The position numbers and the translations under genes are program-made. Positions 26,236 through 34,330 of a stretch of 64,000 nt of DNA are shown here, one piece after another. The notes beneath the pieces were generated by a model, which had not been told where the DNA came from, did no database searches, and was given only the letters and a program-made list of their open reading frames with translations. Position 1 is the stretch's first letter; each line of letters opens with the position of its first letter. Source of the stretch: Secundilactobacillus pentosiphilus (lineage in GTDB: Bacteria; Bacillota; Bacilli; Lactobacillales; Lactobacillaceae). Location: assembly GCF_002217985.1 (NCBI RefSeq), contig NZ_BCMI01000001.1:62001-126000 (forward strand). The letters are read 5' to 3'.

Positions 26236-28623
26236 TTAATTCGACTCCTTATCGGTCAATTCCCAGAAATGTTCAATGGTGGGTGCCAGTTCGTTAGCAG
26301 CGTGCAGGATTCGATGATACTGCCAGTGCGGCGGGAAGTAGCGGGTATAGCGCTGGCTGGCAAACCGCTGATCCATCAAAAGCACGATGCCCTGATCAGA
26401 AGTACTGCGGATCAAACGGCCAGCAGCTTGAAAAACGTGGTTCAAGCCGGGAATTTGATAGGCGTATTCAAAACCGGGTTCGCCCTGAGAATCGAAGTAG
26501 TCGCGCAGCAGGTTATTTTCCGTGCTGATGCCCGGCAAACCAACGCTGACGATGGCAACACCAATCAAGCGGCTAGCGGTGAGGTCAATTCCCTCGGAAA
26601 ATAAACCACCTAAAATGGCGAAACCAACCAGCGACTCATTAGGGTCAGATTTGAACGCGGCTAGGAAATGTGCCCGGTCTATCTCGCTCATATTAGGGGC
26701 CTGGGTGACCGTTTTTAAATCCGGGTAGGCGGTTTGGAACGCTAGACTGACAGTACTCAAAAAGCTGTAAGAAGGCAGAAAGACTAAGTAGTTGCCCACT
26801 TTCCCGTTAACGAGGGTTTTGATACTGGTAATGATTTTGGCTAAGTTGGCGTCCCGGCTACGATAAGTGGTGCTGATGTAGTCGGTGATCAGAATACTTT
26901 GGTGTTTGGGCGGAAAGGGTGATGGCAACTGGTAACACAGGCTGTCATCGCTGCCGCCCAGGACGCGTTGATAGTAAGCTAACGGCGACAGTGTAGCGGA
27001 AAACAAAACTGCACCGCGGCCCTTGTCCAGACAGTCGCGCAAGAAAGCACTGGGATCCAGGCACAGCTGTTTAAAGGTGATCTCACGGTCATGGTCGTCG
27101 CCTAAATTAATTTTGGTACGGTAAGTTTCATCGTAAAAATCGGCAATCTTCAGGTAGCTTAAACAAGCAAAATAGTAATCGAGGACCGCCTTCGTGTAGT
27201 CGGTTTGCGGCCGCTGTTCGTCGCCGAGCCAGTCACTGATATGGTCGCTTAACTTGGTAACGGCCTTGTTAAAGTCATCGGCAGGACTGTTAAACACGCT
27301 TTCTTCCTCACCGCTTTCCAGCAGCGGGCCGGCAACCTTAAAGAATGCCCGCCGCATGGCGCGGAAAGCTCTCAGTAGGGTTGGCGTGCCCTCATCGGCA
27401 TTTTTAGTGGTGGCGATCAAATCCGTCAATGGCGCCAGTGAGAGTTCCGTGGAGTACATATCCCGGGAGCGGCTGACCAAGTTATGTGCTTCGTCCACCA
27501 GGAAAAAATTATCGTCGTCATGGTCGACAGAAAAGAAGCGCTGCAGGTAGACTTGCGGATCGAACAGATAGTTGTAGTCGCAGATGATCACATCACAAAA
27601 TAAGCTGACATCCAGTGAAAATTCAAAGGGGTCCAGCTGATGTTTACGGGCGTAAGTTTCAACCGTTTCCCGGGTGATCGCCGTTTCGTTGGTTAAAATA
27701 TCCTTCAAACCGGGTTTTAAGCGATCATAATAACCCACCATATACGGGTTTTCTTCTGGGGAGAGATCTGCTTCCTCTGGAAAGGTGATCGTATCCTTAG
27801 CCGTCAGCGTAATGCTGCGCAGCTTGAGTCCTTGTTGTGCCATCAAGCCGAGTGCCTGTTCGGCGACCCGGCGCGTACTTTGCTTAGCGGTCAAGTAAAA
27901 CAGCCGCTGAATCTGATCTTCACCCATGGCTTTAATGCACGGAAAGACGGTGGAGATGGTTTTGCCGGTGCCGGTGGGGGCTTCGATAAAGAGCTGCTTT
28001 TTTAAACGCAGGGCTTTGTAAACGGCAACGGCTAGCTCTCGTTGCCCGGTTCGATAATGATCGAAGGGAAACGGCAGGTCCTTGATTGAAGCGTTGCGCG
28101 TTCTGCGTAGGTCAGCCTGCAGTTTCAGCCAAGTTTCATACTCCGCGGTGACGGCATTAAAAAACTTCGTGGCTTCCGCTAAAGTGTAACTGATTTTTTT
28201 GGTAGTGACTTCTTCGGTAGTTCGCCGGTAGTAGGTCAGTTGCAGGGTCAGCTGACTGAGATCCTCATCAGTCATCAAAATGTAGGCATACATTTTAGCC
28301 TGTCCCCAGTACAGCGTGAGGGTGTTTTCAGTGAGGTCTTCAAAGGCAGCGTCAGACGTTTTGATTTCCTCAATCAAAGTGTCGTTGCCGTTTAAAATGA
28401 CACCGTCCGCCCGGCCGTGAACCAGGTAGGGCTTACCCGCCAGTTCGACTTGGTGCTCAAGGCTATATTCTTTTTGATAGTTGGCTCCGCGGGACTTTTG
28501 CAGCATACGGTGGATCTGGGCGCCTTCTAACGCCGTATTCATACTGTTCATACTAGCGTTCAGGTCGCCTGACCGTAACGTAAATTCAACTAGTTCGCGG
28601 ATACCTAATTTGGTGATCGTCAT
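26236..28623 (-). CDS. XPD/DinG-type DNA helicase fused to an N-terminal RecB-like nuclease domain
   Basis: 795 aa from ATG 28623, which follows AGAGGA with good spacing (an upstream in-frame ATG has none). Residues 1-190 carry a RecB-like PD-(D/E)XK domain: GAQIH (His38), HGRADG (Asp73), EEIK (Glu86, Lys88). The superfamily 2 helicase follows: Walker A EAPTGTGKT (214-222), DEAH (377-380), SATLSP and the C-terminal QAAGRLIRS motif VI. The four Fe-S cysteines of XPD-type enzymes are replaced (Thr280, Leu287, Asn292, Asp331). Likely a 5'-3' helicase in repair or defence. First gene of a three-gene operon. Confidence 0.88.
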   Translation of the reverse strand: MTITKLGIRELVEFTLRSGDLNASMNSMNTALEGAQIHRMLQKSRGANYQKEYSLEHQVELAGKPYLVHGRADGVILNGNDTLIEEIKTSDAAFEDLTENTLTLYWGQAKMYAYILMTDEDLSQLTLQLTYYRRTTEEVTTKKISYTLAEATKFFNAVTAEYETWLKLQADLRRTRNASIKDLPFPFDHYRTGQRELAVAVYKALRLKKQLFIEAPTGTGKTISTVFPCIKAMGEDQIQRLFYLTAKQSTRRVAEQALGLMAQQGLKLRSITLTAKDTITFPEEADLSPEENPYMVGYYDRLKPGLKDILTNETAITRETVETYARKHQLDPFEFSLDVSLFCDVIICDYNYLFDPQVYLQRFFSVDHDDDNFFLVDEAHNLVSRSRDMYSTELSLAPLTDLIATTKNADEGTPTLLRAFRAMRRAFFKVAGPLLESGEEESVFNSPADDFNKAVTKLSDHISDWLGDEQRPQTDYTKAVLDYYFACLSYLKIADFYDETYRTKINLGDDHDREITFKQLCLDPSAFLRDCLDKGRGAVLFSATLSPLAYYQRVLGGSDDSLCYQLPSPFPPKHQSILITDYISTTYRSRDANLAKIITSIKTLVNGKVGNYLVFLPSYSFLSTVSLAFQTAYPDLKTVTQAPNMSEIDRAHFLAAFKSDPNESLVGFAILGGLFSEGIDLTASRLIGVAIVSVGLPGISTENNLLRDYFDSQGEPGFEYAYQIPGLNHVFQAAGRLIRSTSDQGIVLLMDQRFASQRYTRYFPPHWQYHRILHAANELAPTIEHFWELTDKESN

Positions 28624-28753
28624 TTTTTCGAATCCTCTTTGTTCATAGCTGAAACCCATTATAGCATGATACGTCACTGACGAATGAATGATGCTGGATC
28701 GTGGAATTAGAAAAGACGGCGTTGGAAAACGCTTAAAAAAATTGAAAAAAAGC

Positions 28754-28782
28754 TTGTTTCAGACAAGCAAACAGGGTATGAT
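28754..28782 (+). promoter_or_regulatory. Promoter of pyrBC
   Basis: TTGTTT (28754-28759), 17-bp spacer, TATGAT (28777-28782). It lies 15-40 bp before the PyrR leader. Confidence 0.55.
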
Positions 28783-28796
28783 ATCACCAATGAAAC

Positions 28797-28900
28797 CTTT
28801 AACAAATAGTCCTGTGAGGCTAAGAAGGTACGGTGAAATAGGCGTAAAGTCTAGCTTTTATTGAACCTCTCTACCCACAGGCGGCAGAGAGGTTTTTGTT
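28797..28900 (+). promoter_or_regulatory. PyrR-dependent attenuator upstream of pyrB
   Basis: The segment AGTCCTGTGAGGCT (28808-28821) fits the PyrR RNA-binding loop consensus ARUCCNGNGAGGYU, in an anti-antiterminator stem. A terminator AACCTCTCT...AGAGAGGTTTTTG follows at 28864-28898. Binding of PyrR with UMP is known to favour the terminator. The remaining leader to 29009 holds another GC-rich hairpin (GGCGCGC...GGCGCG) just before the pyrB ribosome binding site. Confidence 0.9.
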
Positions 28901-29009
28901 GTCTGACGATTTAATTGTCTCCCGTGAGAGCAAAACGTCCAATGGTCAAACCCAAAAAGGCGCGCTTTGCAAACACGGCAAGGCGCGTTTATTTTAGGAG
29001 GAAAAAACT

Positions 29010-29954
29010 ATGATTGAAACCACCAAGCCGTTAAGTTACGCAAACGTACTCAGTATGAAAGATCTGGAAGCCGATGAAGTGATGGCCTTCGTTAGGGAAG
29101 CCCAGGCTTTTAAAGCTGGTAAGCAAATTCAGTTGACCAGACCGGCATACGCAGCCAACCTGTTTTTTGAAAATAGTACCCGGACCCACACCAGTTTTGA
29201 AATGGCAGAACGCAAATTGGGCCTGCAAGTCGTTGATTTTAACCCAGCTGTCAGTTCGGTCAATAAGGGTGAAACGATGGCCGATACTGTGAAAGCCCTG
29301 CAAGCCATTGGTGTGGATGTAGTGGCTATTCGTGACCGGCACAACGAGTACTATACCAAGCTGGTTAACGACCGCCACATTCATCTGGGGATTGCTAACG
29401 GTGGCGACGGTTCCGGTGAACATCCTTCACAGTCCTTATTGGATATGATGACGATCTACGAAGAATTTGGCAGTTTTGCAGGCCTGAAAGTAGCCATCAT
29501 TGGTGATTTATCACATTCCCGGGTGGCCCGCTCCAACATGGAGGTCTTGAATAAGCTGGGAGCTCAGGTCTTCTTTGGCGGCCCCAAGAAGTGGTTTGAC
29601 GACCGTTTTGATGCTTATGGCACTTGGATGCCGGTGGACGATTTGGCAGATCAAATGGATGTCATGATGTTCTTACGGGTTCAGCACGAACGGCTGGACG
29701 CTTCAGAAAACAAGCACTTTACCGCTGCCAAATACAACGCAGAGTACGGCTTGACACCCGCCCGTAAAGCGCGGATGCAGGAACACGCCATTATCATGCA
29801 CCCGGCACCAGTTAACCGCGGCGTTGAAATTGCCGATGAGTTGGTTGAATGCGACTGTTCCAGAATTTTTCAGCAAATGGCCAACGGTGTTTACGTTCGG
29901 ATGGCGATTATGGCCAGTCTGCTGCGGTATCAAGGACTGGTGGATGAGGATTAA
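29010..29954 (+). CDS. pyrB: Aspartate carbamoyltransferase catalytic subunit
   Basis: Joins carbamoyl phosphate and aspartate, the second step of UMP synthesis. 314 aa. The carbamoyl-phosphate loop FENSTRTHTSFE is at 53-64 (STRTH 56-60) and HPAPVNRG lies near 265; GEHPSQSLLD is also intact. ATG follows AGGAGGAAAA. It overlaps pyrC by the last stop base. No regulatory subunit gene (pyrI) follows, as normal for Firmicutes. carAB, pyrD and pyrR are not in this window. Confidence 0.97.
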   Translation: MIETTKPLSYANVLSMKDLEADEVMAFVREAQAFKAGKQIQLTRPAYAANLFFENSTRTHTSFEMAERKLGLQVVDFNPAVSSVNKGETMADTVKALQAIGVDVVAIRDRHNEYYTKLVNDRHIHLGIANGGDGSGEHPSQSLLDMMTIYEEFGSFAGLKVAIIGDLSHSRVARSNMEVLNKLGAQVFFGGPKKWFDDRFDAYGTWMPVDDLADQMDVMMFLRVQHERLDASENKHFTAAKYNAEYGLTPARKARMQEHAIIMHPAPVNRGVEIADELVECDCSRIFQQMANGVYVRMAIMASLLRYQGLVDED

Positions 29955-31237
29955 TGATGAAACGATTAATTAAAAACGGCCAGTGTTTAGTTAACGGGCA
30001 TTTACAAGTCAGGGACATTTTAATTGCTGATGGTAAAATTGCGAAGATTGGCCAGCACCTGAGTGCCCAAACGCCCGTTGATCAGATTATTGATGCACAG
30101 GGATTATTTGTGAGCCCCGGGTTGGTGGATGTTCATGTACACTTGCGCGAGCCTGGACAAACCGCTAAAGAAACGGTTAAAACGGGTAGCTTGGCTGCTG
30201 CACACGGTGGCTATACCACCATTGCAGCGATGCCCAACGTAATTCCAGCGCCGGATACGCCGGAACGGCTGAAAGCCATGCTGGCGCTAAATCAGCGTGA
30301 TGGGGCGGTACACATGGTTCAATACGCCACGATCACCACTGACCGCGGCGGTGACGAGCTGGTAGATATGGCTGGTTTGAAGGCCACGGGGGCCTTTGCG
30401 TTCAGTAATGACGGTAACGGTGTCCAAACGGCGGGGACCATGTATCAAGCCATGCAGCAAGCTGCCCAGTTAAACATGGCCGTGGTTGCCCACGCGGAAG
30501 ACGATAGTTTGACGTTTGGCGGTGTGATGCACGAAGGCGGCGTATCCAAACGGTTAGGACTGCCAGGAATCCCCAGTGTATCTGAAACTGCCCAAGTGGC
30601 ACGCGACGTGGCCTTAGCGGCAGCAACCGGGGCCCATTATCACGTTTGCCACGTGTCATCAGCCGCCACGGTACAAGTGATCCGCGCGGCTAAGGCTGCC
30701 GGCGTAAACGTGACCTGTGAGGTTTCACCGCATCATCTACTATTGCGTGATGAGGATATTACCAGCGATAATGCCATGCTGAAAATGAATCCGCCGCTAG
30801 GCAGTGAGCAGGATCGCCAGGCCCTGATTACTGGCTTATTGGATGGCACCATTGATTTAATTGCCACGGATCATGCTCCGCACACGGATGCAGAGAAGGC
30901 GCGGTCCATGCTTAAAGCACCCTTTGGCATTACCGGCAGTGAAACGGCCTTTGCTATGCTGTACACCAAGTTTGTTAAAACGGGATTGTTTAGCTTGGCG
31001 CAGCTCATTAATTGGATGGCTGCTTCACCAGCGGCACGTTTTGGGTTAAATGCCGGTCAGCTAATGGCTGGTGCACCAGCAGACGTGGTACTGTTTGATT
31101 TAACCACCCCATTTACGATTCAAGCTGCGGATTTTCTTTCTAAGGGACATAATTCACCCTTTATCGGTCAACAAGTTCTGGGAAAAACCATCCGGACTTT
31201 AGTTTCGGGTGAGGATGCTTACATCAATCGGCCTTAA
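29954..31237 (+). CDS. pyrC: Dihydroorotase
   Basis: Cyclises carbamoyl aspartate to dihydroorotate. 427 aa, class I amidohydrolase length. Zinc ligands in DVHVHLREPG (His61, His63), the substrate segment AMPNVIP, later metal-site histidines in VVAHAEDD and HVCHVS, and the catalytic Asp in ATDHAPHT are all present. ATG 29954 overlaps the pyrB stop; a second ATG follows at once. Co-transcribed with pyrB under the PyrR attenuator. Confidence 0.97.
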   Translation: MMKRLIKNGQCLVNGHLQVRDILIADGKIAKIGQHLSAQTPVDQIIDAQGLFVSPGLVDVHVHLREPGQTAKETVKTGSLAAAHGGYTTIAAMPNVIPAPDTPERLKAMLALNQRDGAVHMVQYATITTDRGGDELVDMAGLKATGAFAFSNDGNGVQTAGTMYQAMQQAAQLNMAVVAHAEDDSLTFGGVMHEGGVSKRLGLPGIPSVSETAQVARDVALAAATGAHYHVCHVSSAATVQVIRAAKAAGVNVTCEVSPHHLLLRDEDITSDNAMLKMNPPLGSEQDRQALITGLLDGTIDLIATDHAPHTDAEKARSMLKAPFGITGSETAFAMLYTKFVKTGLFSLAQLINWMAASPAARFGLNAGQLMAGAPADVVLFDLTTPFTIQAADFLSKGHNSPFIGQQVLGKTIRTLVSGEDAYINRP

Positions 31238-31251
31238 CTTTGGGGTTGTGC

Positions 31252-31281
31252 TTGCGGGGAACTCCCTCCAATCAGTATAAT
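31252..31281 (+). promoter_or_regulatory. Promoter for the 69-aa gene
   Basis: TTGCGG (31252-31257), 18-bp spacer, perfect TATAAT (31276-31281). Confidence 0.6.
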
Positions 31282-31311
31282 GAGTGTGATGAAGATTGGA
31301 GGGGAAACGGT

Positions 31312-31521
31312 ATGACTGAGGAAGAATTGATCGCATTAAAACCGCTTTTGGCAGCGTATAACGTGGAACTGGTCACTCAGGGGACCATGGTCACACGCGT
31401 GAATGACCATGAAGCACAGTTAGACGCAACCGGGTACATGCCGGAGCAGTTGATCAAAGTTGTTTTAGAGATCATTGCTGCTGATTTAAGAGCAGCGTTG
31501 TTTAAACAAATGCACGCATAA
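31312..31521 (+). CDS. Small protein of unknown function, 69 aa
   Basis: ATG 31312 lies behind GGAGGGG and 31 bp after a good -10 box, which favours this start over longer frames. Acidic, soluble, alpha/beta: a helix MTEEELIALKPLL, two strands (VELVTQGTMVTRVN, EAQLDATGYM) and an amphipathic helix to the end. No known motif. It has its own promoter despite following pyrC by 74 bp. Confidence 0.55.
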   Translation: MTEEELIALKPLLAAYNVELVTQGTMVTRVNDHEAQLDATGYMPEQLIKVVLEIIAADLRAALFKQMHA

Positions 31522-31654
31522 TATAACAGAAGTATGACAATTGTTTCAAAACACCAACAAATATTAACTTGAATGAGACGCCTACGTAATTTTCTTTGAT
31601 TATACTAGTCCCTGTTGTATAAATTAGGAATTAGTTATTTGAGGAGACTTTATC

Positions 31655-32044
31655 TTGTCAATTAAAACTTGGGTAGCGGGGTTATTACTTGCTATATCAA
31701 TGTTTGTGGGCGTTGCTGGTGTGACCGGAACGACTGCAGCTGCAAAAGTTAAATATAATCCAAAGGCTGATGCGATTATGAGTGTGTCAGCGTTTAAACG
31801 AATGGGCCGGGTGCATTACCATAACCGGGTCTTCACGTATTACTCACCAAACGGCTCGCATATTTTTGGGCTGGGTGCGTATACTTCAGATGGTACATAC
31901 ACGTTGAACGGTCATGATAAGAACGGTTATTTGATTTTAGCGAATAATAAGAAGTTTGGGACTAAAATCAAGACACCGTTGGGCGTAGGCGTTGTTCACG
32001 ACCGCGGCACCTATGGCGGTCATTATGACATTGTCGTTAAATAA
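31655..32044 (+). CDS. Small secreted protein, 129 aa
   Basis: TTG start 8 nt after GAGGAGA. A Sec signal peptide spans residues 1 to about 30 (WVAGLLLAISMFVGVAGV, cleavage near TAAA-K). The mature 95-100 residues are rich in Tyr, Gly, His and Lys (TYTLNGHDKNGYLIL, GTYGGHYDIVVK), typical of small beta-rich exported proteins of lactobacilli. No wall anchor. Function unknown. Followed by a near-perfect bidirectional terminator. Confidence 0.65.
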   Translation: MSIKTWVAGLLLAISMFVGVAGVTGTTAAAKVKYNPKADAIMSVSAFKRMGRVHYHNRVFTYYSPNGSHIFGLGAYTSDGTYTLNGHDKNGYLILANNKKFGTKIKTPLGVGVVHDRGTYGGHYDIVVK

Positions 32045-32047
32045 AGG

Positions 32048-32104
32048 CGTAAAATAATAGCGGCTAGTTTTCCGAATCGGAAGACTAGCCGCTATTATTT
32101 TACG
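32048..32104. terminator. Bidirectional terminator with a stem of about 27 bp
   Basis: CGTAAAATAATAGCGGCTAG... opposite ...CTAGCCGCTATTATTTTACG, between convergent genes; one near-mismatch only. Confidence 0.9.
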
Positions 32105-32111
32105 TAATGGA

Positions 32112-32450
32112 TCAATTAAATTTCCAATTGTCCAAGTCTTTTTCGTGTTTACCAAGATAATTAATTGCTTGGTGAACCAGTGATTCCGAATCCTTATCAA
32201 GCTGGTCAGCCGACTTATCGCTCTCATAGTCTGAAAGGAACCCTTTACCAATGGCTTTGTAGATGCGTTCACGGGCTTCACCATTATCTTTAAACAAGGT
32301 ATCTAAACCCTTAACATCATCTTTTGCTGCTTTGTAAATGACTTCAGCAAGGTCGTCACGGTTGCCTAATTTCTTAGCACCGTATTCCATTAAGAAGTCG
32401 TTCATATCGACAATAACACTCTCTTTGCGTTCTCTCTCAGATTTTTTCAA
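32112..32450 (-). CDS. Hypothetical helical protein, 112 aa
   Basis: TTG start behind AGAGGTG (7-nt spacing). Charged, soluble, almost fully alpha-helical by composition; basic/acidic N-terminus (MKKSERERKES) and a C-terminus LDNWKFN. No recognisable motif or homologue. It shares a bidirectional terminator with the convergent secreted protein gene. Confidence 0.5.
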   Translation of the reverse strand: MKKSERERKESVIVDMNDFLMEYGAKKLGNRDDLAEVIYKAAKDDVKGLDTLFKDNGEARERIYKAIGKGFLSDYESDKSADQLDKDSESLVHQAINYLGKHEKDLDNWKFN

Positions 32451-32575
32451 GAATAATCACCTCTAAGTTTATTTTAAGGCTTTACTAGGTCGGAATTCAA
32501 CGTGTAAGCGCGGATAAATCAATGTCAAAGGTGAATCTTTTTCGATTGACCGATAATGGTAAAAAAATGGGCGTT

Positions 32576-32653
32576 ACTTGATGTCCGTCAAGTTAAGTTA
32601 CTGTTCTAACGGCTACAATCAAGTTAGAATAAAGTTAGTGGCCAACTTGATTG
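32576..32653 (+). promoter_or_regulatory. FNR-type boxes in the flp leader
   Basis: ACTTGAT-GTCCG-TCAAGT (32576-32593) is close to the FNR box TTGATNNNNATCAA. Two more half-sites follow as a wide perfect inverted repeat, CAATCAAGTT (32616-32625) and AACTTGATTG (32644-32653). The last half-site abuts the GGAGGG ribosome binding site, so it could also form an RNA hairpin that affects translation. Confidence 0.6.
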
Positions 32654-32666
32654 GAGGGATAACGTT

Positions 32667-33347
32667 ATGTTAGAGCATCATGATGCGATAGCGTGTGTCA
32701 AATTAGTACCGATCTTTCAACAGCTCGATCACGAGACGATTTCTGCCGTGGCCGACTTGGTGCAGGAACGGCACGTCAATAAGGGTGAATTTGTTTTTAT
32801 GGCAGGTGAGCATGCCGATTCATTGATGATTATGGCTCACGGACAAGTAAAGGTGACGCAGAGCTCAGCTAGCGGCCGTGAACAGATGATTCGGCTGCTT
32901 CAGACGGGTGATTTTGACGGTGAGTCAGTTCTGTTTGAAGATAAGGAACGTCAAACTAGTGCTGAAGCATTGACTGACACACAGATCTGCTTGATCACCC
33001 GGCAGGACTTTCAGAAGTTGATCAAGCAATCCCCAGCGGTGGCGATCAATATGCTGAATGCTCTGGGCAAACGGGTGTCTGAACTTGAAGCTCAAGCGGC
33101 TGCTACTTTGACCACTAGCGTTGGTGAGCGGTTAGCGAATTACTTAGTTGAAACCGGCTCAGAATTGGACACGAACGATTTTGACCTACCGTTGCAAAAA
33201 AAAGATCTGGCGCTTTATTTGGGCACTTCTCCCGAAACAATTAGCCGTAAGTTAAAGCAGTTCTCAACGTCGGGGCTGATTTCTCAGCGCGGGCGTAACC
33301 ATATTAAGCTCAATGATATTGATGGTTTGATGATGGTTGAAAGTTAA
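32667..33347 (+). CDS. flp: Crp/Fnr-family regulator, Flp-like
   Basis: 226 aa. Cyclic-nucleotide-type beta barrel (about 15-120), dimer helix, then a winged helix with recognition helix SPETISRKL. The ExxSR triad equals that of E. coli FNR, which reads TTGAT, in agreement with the boxes in its own leader. It has exactly two cysteines, Cys10 and Cys108, and no N-terminal Fe-S cluster cysteines. This is the layout of lactobacillar FLP, which senses redox through a disulfide. Probable role: redox-dependent control, including of itself. ATG follows GGAGGG. Confidence 0.8.
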   Translation: MLEHHDAIACVKLVPIFQQLDHETISAVADLVQERHVNKGEFVFMAGEHADSLMIMAHGQVKVTQSSASGREQMIRLLQTGDFDGESVLFEDKERQTSAEALTDTQICLITRQDFQKLIKQSPAVAINMLNALGKRVSELEAQAAATLTTSVGERLANYLVETGSELDTNDFDLPLQKKDLALYLGTSPETISRKLKQFSTSGLISQRGRNHIKLNDIDGLMMVES

Positions 33348-33375
33348 TCATTAAAATTAAAACGCTTAACCATTT

Positions 33376-33406
33376 AACAGACTATGCAATTAGTGGTAGT
33401 CTGTTT
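33376..33406 (+). terminator. Terminator after flp
   Basis: AACAGACT...AGTCTGTTT, 10 bp before the tRNA gene. Confidence 0.7.
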
Positions 33407-33415
33407 ATTGTTGTT

Positions 33416-33488
33416 GGGTCCATAGCTCAGTTGGGAGAGCGCCTGCTTCGCATGCAGGAGGTCGACGGTTCAAGTCCGTTTGGATCCA
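33416..33488 (+). tRNA. tRNA-Ala, anticodon CGC
   Basis: 73-nt cloverleaf: acceptor arms GGGTCCA and TGGATCC with a G3-U70 wobble, the alanine identity element, and discriminator A. Anticodon stem CCTGC/GCAGG around loop TTCGCAT gives anticodon CGC (codon GCG). T arm GACGG-TTCAAGT-CCGTT. CCA is not encoded. It stands alone, not in an rRNA or tRNA cluster. Confidence 0.93.
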
Positions 33489-33586
33489 TTTTATTTTTAG
33501 AAAAAAGGTAATAATTGTATTAATAGTTTTTGCATGATATGATGCGGTTAATGTTATTGGTTACTATTTAAGGGGGAACCGCAACA

Positions 33587-34249
33587 ATGAAAAAAATTGG
33601 AACCAAGCTGTTAGTTGTGTTGACGGTGGCACTTGGCGGTCTCGTGGCTTCACAGGAGCCGACCACGGCGCACGCTTCAACGACTTTTTCTTCAATTCCA
33701 AGTGGTCATTTTAAGGTCTCAAAGGCGGGGTATGCGTTTCGTTGGCAGACCTTTAAGAGCGGGAGTAAAAAGGGGAAGATTCTCGTATTTGGTGATTTTA
33801 AGAACTTTGCAGTTCGGTATGGTATTCCTACTAAGTATAAATTGAGTAAGAGTCACCGGACGCTGACGACTTATTATCGGCTAATGAATAACAACAAGCT
33901 CGATAAGACCACTTACCGGATGGATGTTTACAAGTATAGTAACAGTAAATACCGGGTCAAACTAAACCACTACAAAGCTGGACTGTTCCCAAGCTATAAG
34001 GGCTCATCCTATAAGGTCAGTCTGACAAAGAGTTCACCTGCTCAGTCCTTTGCAACGACTTATTCAAAGCCGGCATTACTAAAGCAAGTAACTGCAAGCT
34101 ACATGCAGCAGATTCAAAGCCAGTTTGATCAGGGCAAAACCAAGATCGACCCAAGTGACGCAAGCGTTCAGCAGCAAATTAAGGATAAAGCAGCTGGCGA
34201 TGTTGATAAAGCGGTTCAAGGTTTCGTTACTGCATATAACGCATATTAG
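33587..34249 (+). CDS. Secreted protein of unknown function, 220 aa
   Basis: A Sec signal peptide (MKKIGTKLLVVLTVALGGLVA, cleavage near AHAS at about 31) is followed by a Tyr/Lys/Ser-rich mature domain with repeated short beta-type segments (GKILVFGDFKNF, YRVKLNHYKAG). The last 60 residues are helical and Gln-rich. No anchor or enzyme motif. ATG behind AAGGGGGAA. Its own terminator follows. It resembles other orphan exported proteins of lactobacilli in style only. Confidence 0.65.
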   Translation: MKKIGTKLLVVLTVALGGLVASQEPTTAHASTTFSSIPSGHFKVSKAGYAFRWQTFKSGSKKGKILVFGDFKNFAVRYGIPTKYKLSKSHRTLTTYYRLMNNNKLDKTTYRMDVYKYSNSKYRVKLNHYKAGLFPSYKGSSYKVSLTKSSPAQSFATTYSKPALLKQVTASYMQQIQSQFDQGKTKIDPSDASVQQQIKDKAAGDVDKAVQGFVTAYNAY

Positions 34250-34266
34250 TATGATTAACATCAATT

Positions 34267-34309
34267 AAAAATCTGTTTATCAGTGATTTACTGATAAACA
34301 GATTTTTTT
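34267..34309. terminator. Bidirectional terminator
   Basis: AAAATCTGTTTATCAG...CTGATAAACAGATTTTTTT. Confidence 0.9.
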
Positions 34310-34330
34310 GAAGAGTTAATCGTTTAAACG

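Noticed and set aside
28751-28767. Hairpin GCTTGT-TTCAG-ACAAGC as a minus-strand terminator
   Set aside because: No minus-strand gene ends there; it overlaps the pyrB promoter, so it is more simply a by-product of promoter sequence.
33416-33488. tRNA-Ala as an integration (att) site
   Set aside because: No integrase nearby and no direct repeat of the tRNA 3' end seen in the flanks.
33633-33845. Plus-strand frame within the secreted 220-aa gene
   Set aside because: Shifted frame rich in Arg with no start signal; a shadow.
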